A stretch of DNA of 64,000 nt, from assembly GCF_009664975.1 (NCBI RefSeq), contig NZ_WJXB01000010.1, positions 186,001 to 250,000 of the forward strand. The letters are read 5' to 3'. Every line of letters starts with the position of its first letter. Position 1 is the stretch's first letter. Made by a program: the position numbers and the translations under genes. Origin of the DNA: Paenibacillus monticola (GTDB lineage: Bacteria; Bacillota; Bacilli; Paenibacillales; Paenibacillaceae). The notes below the pieces were generated by a model. That model did not search any database and was not told the origin of the DNA. It worked only from the letters and a program-made list of their open reading frames with translations. This document shows positions 59,123 through 64,000 of the stretch, one piece after another.

Positions 59123-59332
59123 ATGAAAATAAAAAAGTGGATTATCACTATTCTAGTTTTTTGGAGTCTAATAAAGATTTTATATTTTTTATTTGCCAAA
59201 GTGATTACTGAATACATCACTTTCCCAGATCCATACAATAATATATTTCAAATGATCGGCATGGCATTGGTTTTTATATTATCTCTTATTCTTACATCAC
59301 TTTTAATTAACGAGAAAAATTCCCTATCCTAA
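59123..59332 (+). CDS. Small membrane protein
   Basis: A 69-residue protein with two hydrophobic helices (about 7-27, WIITILVFWSLIKILYFLFA, and 43-61, MIGMALVFILSLILTSLLI) and short polar ends. TAAGGTGA lies about 13 bases before the ATG, a rather long spacing. It follows the frameshifted remnant by 24 bases and has the same low GC, so both may come from one acquired operon. No family is recognised. Confidence 0.6.
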   Translation: MKIKKWIITILVFWSLIKILYFLFAKVITEYITFPDPYNNIFQMIGMALVFILSLILTSLLINEKNSLS

Positions 59333-59551
59333 AATGAAGGAGTTGTCCCAAATCCATGAAACATAGCTTTCACTATAATTTTTCTGAATAAGGGATATAA
59401 TTGCTCAAGCTTTATGTTCCTATTAGTGATGAATAACTAAATCACTATTAAGATTAAAAAGAGCAACCCGGGACGGTGAATTATGAGAAGAACATTTTCC
59501 ACATTATCGGGTAGCCTTATCTTTATAATTGCGACTTCTGACCAGAACCTA

Positions 59552-59577
59552 CAAAAAAGGCTCCCCTAAGGGAGCCG
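59552..59577 (-). terminator. Terminator after cymR
   Basis: GGCTCCC-CTAA-GGGAGCC; minus strand continues TTTTTTG. The 220 bases before it on the plus strand hold no identifiable gene. Confidence 0.85.
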
Positions 59578-59610
59578 AAACCTGGCGCATCAATGTTTTT
59601 TGCTATTTCA

Positions 59611-60030
59611 CTAAATATAAAACATATAATTATCCGCATGGTTTTCTTCCTTGAAGTTAATCAGGTCGGAAAGTGTCGTTGAATCCAGTACATCTGCTAT
59701 GCTGTCGCGGATACGAAGCCAGAGATCACGCTTCGCCGGATCATCTTCTTCTGTAAAATCAACAGGAGAAATAGGACCCTCCAGAACACGTATAATATCA
59801 CCAGCGGTAATTGTGTTCGATTCGCGGGCCAGAATATATCCTCCGTAGGCTCCACGGATACTTTTAACAAGTCCGGCGTTGCGCAGGGGGGCAATCAGTT
59901 GTTCGAGATAATGCTCGGACAATCCATTTTTCTCGGCAATACTCTTAAGCGATGTTGGACCCTCGCCGAATCTAATGGCAAGCTCCATCATAATAGTTAA
60001 TCCGTAACGTCCTTTTGTTGATATTTTCAA
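59611..60030 (-). CDS. cymR: Rrf2-family cysteine metabolism repressor CymR
   Basis: A 139-residue Rrf2 regulator: MKISTKGRYGLTIMMELAIRFGEGPTSLKSIAEKNGLSEHYLEQLIAPLRNAGLVKSIRGAYGGY covers the winged helix (the motif is in residues 1-65). It lacks the three Fe-S cysteines of IscR, which favours CymR, the master repressor of cysteine synthesis acting with CysK in Firmicutes. Gene order next to mnmA and rarA matches B. subtilis cymR. TTG start with AGAGGTG upstream. Confidence 0.9.
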   Translation of the reverse strand: MKISTKGRYGLTIMMELAIRFGEGPTSLKSIAEKNGLSEHYLEQLIAPLRNAGLVKSIRGAYGGYILARESNTITAGDIIRVLEGPISPVDFTEEDDPAKRDLWLRIRDSIADVLDSTTLSDLINFKEENHADNYMFYI

Positions 60031-60344
60031 AGGGGCACCTCTTTCAGTTTAATTGCTGGTTATAGTATAATAATTAGTTGGTAGACATGAGAATTGTCAT
60101 ATCAAGGTATTCCGATGTTTGCTCTTAGTTTATGTTATCATATCCACGGACAATTTTGGAGAACAAAACGTAACTTTTTACGATAATGTTCGCCCCCGGT
60201 GGACAAATTGTCATTTTCGCACCCCTTTTCTGGGTAAATAGACATTACAACGGGCGATATGGGCAGATAGTTATGTTATAATACATTTTGAGCCGGGTGT
60301 TTCGTGAAATAACCGGTATATTGGGTAAAGAAATGGTGATTACG
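60031..60344. other. Divergent cymR-mnmA intergenic region
   Basis: 314 bases without a gene. A TATACT hexamer lies 36 bases before cymR (minus strand) and TATAAT at about 60275 before mnmA; neither has a good -35. No riboswitch or strong hairpin was recognised. Confidence 0.5.
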
Positions 60345-61466
60345 ATGACAAAAGCAAATCAAGACATCCGTGTCGTCGTCGGTATGTCCGGCGGGGTCGA
60401 TTCCTCCGTGACTGCCCTTCTGCTCAAACAGCAGGGGTATGACGTCATTGGCATCTTCATGAAGAATTGGGACGATACCGATGAATTCGGAGTATGCACA
60501 GCCGAAAGCGATGCAGAGGATGTTCGCCGAGTGTGTGAGCAGATTGATATTCCTTACTATACCGTTAATTTCGAAAAGGAATACTTTGATAAAGTATTTT
60601 CCTATTTCCTTGAAGAATATAAGGCTGGGCGGACACCAAATCCTGATGTAATGTGCAACCGCGAGATCAAGTTCGGAGAGTTCCTGAACAAAGCGCTGCA
60701 GTTGGGCGCGGATTATGTGGCTACTGGGCATTATGCACAGGTTATCGAGGAAGACGGTTTGTTTAAGCTTCTGCGCGGTGTAGATAACAATAAGGACCAA
60801 ACTTATTTTCTGAATGCATTGGGTCAATACCAGCTCTCCAAGACAATGTTCCCAATCGGTCATCTTCCTAAGCCGGAGGTACGGAGAATCGCTGAAGAGG
60901 CTGGACTTTACACTGCCAAGAAAAAAGACAGCACCGGTGTCTGTTTTATCGGCGAGCGCAATTTCCGCGAATTCTTAAGCCAATACCTGCCTGCCAAATC
61001 CGGTGAAATGGTTGATATCGCTACAGGGGAGAACAAAGGCCGGCACGATGGGCTAATGTACTATACGCTCGGACAACGACAAGGTCTGGGTATCGGTGGC
61101 TCCGGCAACGGAGAGCCATGGTTTGTGGCTGAGAAAGACCTCACCAGCAACATTCTTTATGTTGTCCAAGGTGACAAGCACCACAGCTTATACTCCACCA
61201 GCCTGATTGCTTCTGGTGTAAGCTGGATTGACGGTCAGGAGCTCGGCAATGAGCCACTGCGCTGCACGGCCAAGTTCCGCTATCGCCAGCCTGACCAGGG
61301 TGTCATTGTGACACAACGTGAAGACGGAACCTTCCATGTTGCTTTTGATGTTCCACAGAAGGCGATTACGCCAGGTCAAGCCGTTGTTTTCTATCAGGGC
61401 GAGTTATGTCTCGGCGGAGGAACAATTGAAGTTGCCGAGAAGGTCGTACCCTCGCTGCAATCATAA
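60345..61466 (+). CDS. mnmA: tRNA 2-thiouridylase MnmA
   Basis: A 373-residue enzyme from the ATG at 60345 (GGTGAT six bases upstream; longer frames reach into the promoter). The PP-loop ATPase motif VVVGMSGGVDSSV is at about 9-21. The catalytic cysteines are in NPDVMCN (about 100-106) and STGVCFIGE (about 195-203). It installs 2-thiouridine at the wobble position of tRNA Glu, Gln and Lys using sulfur from a cysteine desulfurase, probably that at 54303-55454. Confidence 0.96.
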   Translation: MTKANQDIRVVVGMSGGVDSSVTALLLKQQGYDVIGIFMKNWDDTDEFGVCTAESDAEDVRRVCEQIDIPYYTVNFEKEYFDKVFSYFLEEYKAGRTPNPDVMCNREIKFGEFLNKALQLGADYVATGHYAQVIEEDGLFKLLRGVDNNKDQTYFLNALGQYQLSKTMFPIGHLPKPEVRRIAEEAGLYTAKKKDSTGVCFIGERNFREFLSQYLPAKSGEMVDIATGENKGRHDGLMYYTLGQRQGLGIGGSGNGEPWFVAEKDLTSNILYVVQGDKHHSLYSTSLIASGVSWIDGQELGNEPLRCTAKFRYRQPDQGVIVTQREDGTFHVAFDVPQKAITPGQAVVFYQGELCLGGGTIEVAEKVVPSLQS

Positions 61467-61473
61467 TGAAATG

Positions 61474-61518
61474 AAAAGGGATGTTCTAAAGCCATTGCGG
61501 CTTAGGACATCCCTTTTT
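61474..61518. terminator. Bidirectional terminator between mnmA and rarA
   Basis: AAAAGGGATGT...AAGCC and GGCTTAGGACATCCCTTTT pair with one asymmetric bulge, followed by TTTTG. Confidence 0.8.
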
Positions 61519-61533
61519 TTGTTACCTTACCTC

Positions 61534-62838
61534 TTATTGTTCACGCCGCAGCGCCTGATTATGTCTGATCTTCGCTTCATTTCCCTGCTCGGTAGCCTGA
61601 TAGAACACACGCCTTGCGATTTCCTTGGGCAAATAGTCCTGTTTCACATAATGACCTGGAAAATCATGTGGGTATTGATATCCAGCATGTCCGAGCGCAG
61701 TGGCACCTTTATAATGTGTATCCCGCAAATGCAGCGGCACCTCTGCCGATTTAAGATCATCCATACTGGCCATTGCTTTCGAAATCGCTGCAACAACGGC
61801 ATTGGACTTCGGACTCTCCACTGCGAAGAGGATCGCTTGAGCAATGTTCAGTTTGGCTTCTGGCCAGCCGTTGTTCCGATAAGCCTCCAAAGCACTCACT
61901 GCCTGAACCATCGCCTGTGGATTAGCGAGGCCAATATCCTCGCTGCTGGCCGCAATCAGGCGGCGAATGAAGGTCATGGGGTCCATGCCAAGCTTCTCCA
62001 CCGCATAGAGAAACCAGAACAGTGCGGCGTCACTGGAACCGCGGATACTTTTGTGAAAAGCAGAAAGAACATCATACTGCGTCGACTCATCCGCTTTGAC
62101 AATCGGTCGGCGAATGGATTCCTCCGCTACCTCCAGTGTAATATGTACGCTCCCATCCATCTCTGGTGCTGTGGTCAGGGCAGCCAACTCCAGGGCATTC
62201 AATGCCCGCCGAATATCGCCGTTAGCCATTGTTGCTATATGCAGCAACGCGTCTTCATCTACCTGAAGCTCCATAAAACCTAGTCCTTTTTCCTTGTCAG
62301 CCAAGGCTCTTCTCATCGCAATGAGACTGTGCTCGCTGGTCAAAGACTCCAACTGAAACAGCGTAGATCGGCTCAGCAGCGCTCCGTTTACATAATGGAA
62401 CGGATTCTCCGTGGTCGCACCAATAAAGGTAATTGTCCCCTTCTCAACGGCAGGCAGAAGCGCATCCTGACGAGAGCTATTAAAGCGGTGTACCTCATCC
62501 AGAAAAAGAATGGTCTTCGAACCGTACAGTGACTTATTACTCTGAGCCCGCTCAATAACCTCACGTACGTCCTTCACTGAAGCTTCGACCGCGTTCAGAC
62601 GCACAAATTCCCCTTGCGTATGATGAGAAATAATATGAGCCAAAGTTGTTTTGCCGCAGCCCGGTGGGCCGTAGAGCAGAATTGAGGATACCTGATCGGC
62701 CTCAATCGCTCTGCGCAGCAGCTTTCCCCGGCCTACAATATGCTCTTGACCAATATATTCATCGAGATTCTCCGGCCGCATCCGGTCCGCCAACAGACGT
62801 CCGCCCCCGGTATCTTCCCCGAAAGAAAATAAATCCAT
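61534..62838 (-). CDS. rarA: Replication-associated recombination protein A (RarA/MgsA)
   Basis: A 434-residue AAA+ ATPase from the ATG at 62838 (AAGGATGTGGAG upstream). It begins MDLFSFGEDTGGGRLLADRMRPENLDEYIGQEHIVG, the usual RarA start, in residues 1-36. Walker A is GPPGCGKTT (about 57-65), Walker B LFLDEVHRF (about 112-120), sensor and arginine finger GATTENPFHYVN and LSRSTLF. The C-terminal tetramerisation domain includes DPMTFIRRLIAASSEDIG. It acts at stalled replication forks. Confidence 0.96.
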   Translation of the reverse strand: MDLFSFGEDTGGGRLLADRMRPENLDEYIGQEHIVGRGKLLRRAIEADQVSSILLYGPPGCGKTTLAHIISHHTQGEFVRLNAVEASVKDVREVIERAQSNKSLYGSKTILFLDEVHRFNSSRQDALLPAVEKGTITFIGATTENPFHYVNGALLSRSTLFQLESLTSEHSLIAMRRALADKEKGLGFMELQVDEDALLHIATMANGDIRRALNALELAALTTAPEMDGSVHITLEVAEESIRRPIVKADESTQYDVLSAFHKSIRGSSDAALFWFLYAVEKLGMDPMTFIRRLIAASSEDIGLANPQAMVQAVSALEAYRNNGWPEAKLNIAQAILFAVESPKSNAVVAAISKAMASMDDLKSAEVPLHLRDTHYKGATALGHAGYQYPHDFPGHYVKQDYLPKEIARRVFYQATEQGNEAKIRHNQALRREQ

Positions 62839-62962
62839 AGCTCCACATCCTTGCTGTATTCTTGTATATAGGGATACTAAACCTCTCCTATCATACCATA
62901 ACGCCATATACAGAAGCGCCCGTAAAGACTCGAAGCCTGTGCTTTAAGTTCATGTCCGGATC

Positions 62963-63008
62963 GTCAAAAAGAGCATGAATCCGTCTTCGTCAACGGAGCC
63001 ATGCTCTT
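62963..63008 (-). terminator. Terminator after the CD3324-family gene
   Basis: Minus strand: AAAGAGCATGGCTCCGT pairs with ACGGATTCATGCTCTTT, then TTGACG; it ends the small regulator transcript. Confidence 0.75.
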
Positions 63009-63023
63009 TATTCAAAGTTTGGA

Positions 63024-63305
63024 CTAGCGGTTTAGAGCCAATCGCACTTTTGAGATGATTTTGCGGATGCTTTCCTCCGACAAATGGTATTTCTTCTGCA
63101 GCTCAGGCACTGAACTGCCGCTTCGATGACAACAAAAGATCTCCTCGTTGCGACTGGCAATTTCTTGTCTTGAACCACTGATTTCGCCCCATTTTACTCT
63201 TTCTTCATTCTTCTTAGGGATGTAAAGCAATTCACCCTGGATGTAACCCTGAAGCTCTTCGAGCAAGCCAGGGGGAAGCACATCCTTCCCATTTACGTAA
63301 CTCAC
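63024..63305 (-). CDS. CD3324-family helix-turn-helix protein
   Basis: A 93-residue protein from the GTG at 63305, chosen because AAGGAGG lies nine bases upstream and the product then begins MSYVNGKDVLPPGLLEELQ, the usual start of this family. YIQGELLYIPKKNEERVKWGE (about 20-40) and the C-terminal helix-turn-helix VPELQKKYHLSEESIRKIISKV (about 67-88) are characteristic. A DNA-binding regulator is implied; target unknown. The gene overlaps a small open frame upstream. Confidence 0.85.
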   Translation of the reverse strand: MSYVNGKDVLPPGLLEELQGYIQGELLYIPKKNEERVKWGEISGSRQEIASRNEEIFCCHRSGSSVPELQKKYHLSEESIRKIISKVRLALNR

Positions 63306-63372
63306 GCTCAATTTCCTCCTTCAACAGGTGTGTCCCTTTGCGTCCGTTCACTACATGTAAAGTAAAATCCAC
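63232..63372 (-). CDS. Possible 46-residue leader/coupled peptide
   Basis: GTG at 63372 has AAAGGAGG eight to nine bases upstream and opens a 46-codon frame (VDFTLHVVNGRKGTHLLKEE..., ending ARRASGLHPG). It runs 74 bases into the CD3324 gene in another frame, and the downstream gene's ribosome site lies inside it. Translational coupling is plausible; it could also be a non-functional frame. Confidence 0.35.
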   Translation of the reverse strand: MDFTLHVVNGRKGTHLLKEEIERELRKWEGCASPWLARRASGLHPG

Positions 63373-63399
63373 GTCACCTGCCTCCTTTCTCATGTTCAT

Positions 63400-63451
63400 A
63401 TTTGGTAAAACCAATAATTTCATTATATTAAAACCTTTGGTTAAATGTCTA
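63400..63451 (-). promoter_or_regulatory. Promoter and palindromes before the CD3324 gene
   Basis: Minus strand: TAGACA (63446-63451), 18 bases, TATAAT (63422-63427). The spacer contains TTAACC-AAA-GGTTTTAA and, just after the -10, ATTGGTTTTACCAAAT: two overlapping-style palindromes with GGTT/AACC half-sites, likely operators (perhaps for self-regulation). Confidence 0.5.
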
Positions 63452-63505
63452 TGTTCCAATGTTTATACTTCCATATTGTGAAACTTATATATTCATATAT
63501 TTTAA

Positions 63506-63532
63506 AATAAGGAGGCCTTGCGGCCTCCTCCG
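63506..63532 (-). terminator. Terminator after the helicase gene
   Basis: GGAGGCC-TTGC-GGCCTCC; minus strand continues TTATTTTAAAAT. A second hairpin, GGTTTCCGTC-TTA-GACGGAAACC, lies at about 63540-63563. The interval 63567-63729 shows nothing else. Confidence 0.7.
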
Positions 63533-63729
63533 TTTAAGCGGGTTTCCGTCTTAGACGGAAACCACCTCGTATTCTGAAATCATGTCATTCAGCCTCCTTC
63601 CAGAAGTAATCTCGCCCGGCCGGACACTTATTATTAAGCCATAGCTGCATAGGAGTTACAAGTTCAAAAACAGTTATAACCGTTCTCCACCAACCTGCAC
63701 AACAGTTTCGAATTCACTGAAGCGGCAGA

Positions 63730-64000
63730 TTACTCTGCATTCGGCCAGCCAGTGGCAGTCTCCCCTGCTGTTGCCTGCACGTATGAAGGAAGTCCGCCAT
63801 TATGCAGCAACCACAGCTCATGTAGCGCACGAGTACAGCCTACGTACATAAGCTTCGCATCCCAAGCGGCAGAGCCGTAATGATCAAGATCGGCATCAGC
63901 CAGGATGACAGCATCAAACTCTAATCCTTTGGATAAATATACAGGCAGCACAGATAGCCCACCACGATATTCAGTCATACTGCCATCAATTAGATGAATA
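63730..64000 (-). CDS. HelD/UvrD-like helicase, C-terminal part (cut by window edge)
   Basis: Only the last 90 residues or so are present; the gene continues beyond 64000. The sequence GGLSVLPVYLSKGLEFDAVILAD and KLMYVGCTRALHELWLLHNG are motifs V and VI of superfamily 1 helicases. The VLPVYLSKGLEFDAV wording is close to the RNA polymerase recycling motor HelD of Firmicutes. UvrD/PcrA is the alternative, but those have a different motif V (VFLVGLEEG-type). Confidence 0.8.
   Translation of the reverse strand, partial: IHLIDGSMTEYRGGLSVLPVYLSKGLEFDAVILADADLDHYGSAAWDAKLMYVGCTRALHELWLLHNGGLPSYVQATAGETATGWPNAE

Noticed and set aside
61318..62283. A 321-codon open frame overlapping mnmA and antisense to rarA
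   Set aside because: It runs through the mnmA end, a clear terminator and rarA; no protein-like motif or ribosome site.
1..64000. tRNA or rRNA genes, CRISPR arrays, intact insertion sequences, prophage or attachment sites
   Set aside because: None could be recognised by eye; tandem repeats at 12132-12324 lack unique spacers and are not a CRISPR array.

Overview
The window looks like a low-to-mid GC, endospore-forming Firmicute of the Paenibacillus type. The evidence is the sporulation genes (gpr, spoIIP), the com late-competence operon, a T-box in front of leuS, strong AGGAGG ribosome sites, many ECF sigma/anti-sigma pairs, YesM/YesN-type two-component genes and an SLH-anchored glucanase. 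The species cannot be fixed from sequence alone. No tRNA, rRNA, CRISPR array, intact insertion sequence or prophage was seen.

Layout. 1-5 kb: a hexuronate operon (uxaC, GPH-family symporter, uxuA, all minus) next to a GntR/FCD regulator. 5-14 kb: a conserved housekeeping and sporulation block (GNAT, hemW, lepA, yqxA-like, spoIIP, gpr, rpsT, holA), with a tandem 64-bp repeat and a second repeat-like tract in its gaps. 14-22 kb: two ECF sigma/anti-sigma pairs flank a 2-keto-3-deoxygluconate module (KDPG aldolase, KDG kinase, LacI regulator) that completes the pathway begun by uxaC/uxuA; fructuronate reductase (uxuB) is not in the window. 22-26 kb: a LacI-type regulator co-directional with a heterodimeric ABC exporter. 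26-35 kb: the competence genes comEC, comEB, comEA and comER, then leuS with its T-box; a stray second copy of the comEC 3' end lies beyond a small lipoprotein gene. 35-53 kb: a beta-glucan utilisation locus. 53-64 kb: a cysteine/sulfur and DNA-maintenance block (PRC-barrel, cysteine desulfurase, CymR, MnmA, RarA), interrupted by poorly characterised genes, ending in a truncated HelD-like helicase.

The beta-glucan locus is the most interesting part. A 1500-residue SLH-anchored GH16 laminarinase, a small secreted GH16 lichenase, an ABC sugar importer and a GH94-like intracellular phosphorylase form a secretion-import-phosphorolysis pathway. A lone solute-binding lipoprotein sits beside a YesM/YesN-type sensor kinase and AraC-type response regulator. 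I find one 27-bp motif, TTTGTTAT-N13-TTGGTA, exactly three times: in front of the lichenase, the importer operon and the giant laminarinase. In each case it directly abuts a weak -35 hexamer followed by exactly 17 bp and a -10 hexamer. This is strong sequence evidence for a shared, activator-dependent regulon, most simply driven by the neighbouring response regulator.

Other points worth a second look: a three-copy 64-bp repeat with a compensatory base-pair change, GATAAA/TTTATC palindromes around the KDG genes, four TTTCAG hexamers in exact 11-bp register ahead of an acidic two-repeat protein, a frameshifted GH16 remnant, and a ComEA that lacks the usual SLBB-like middle domain.
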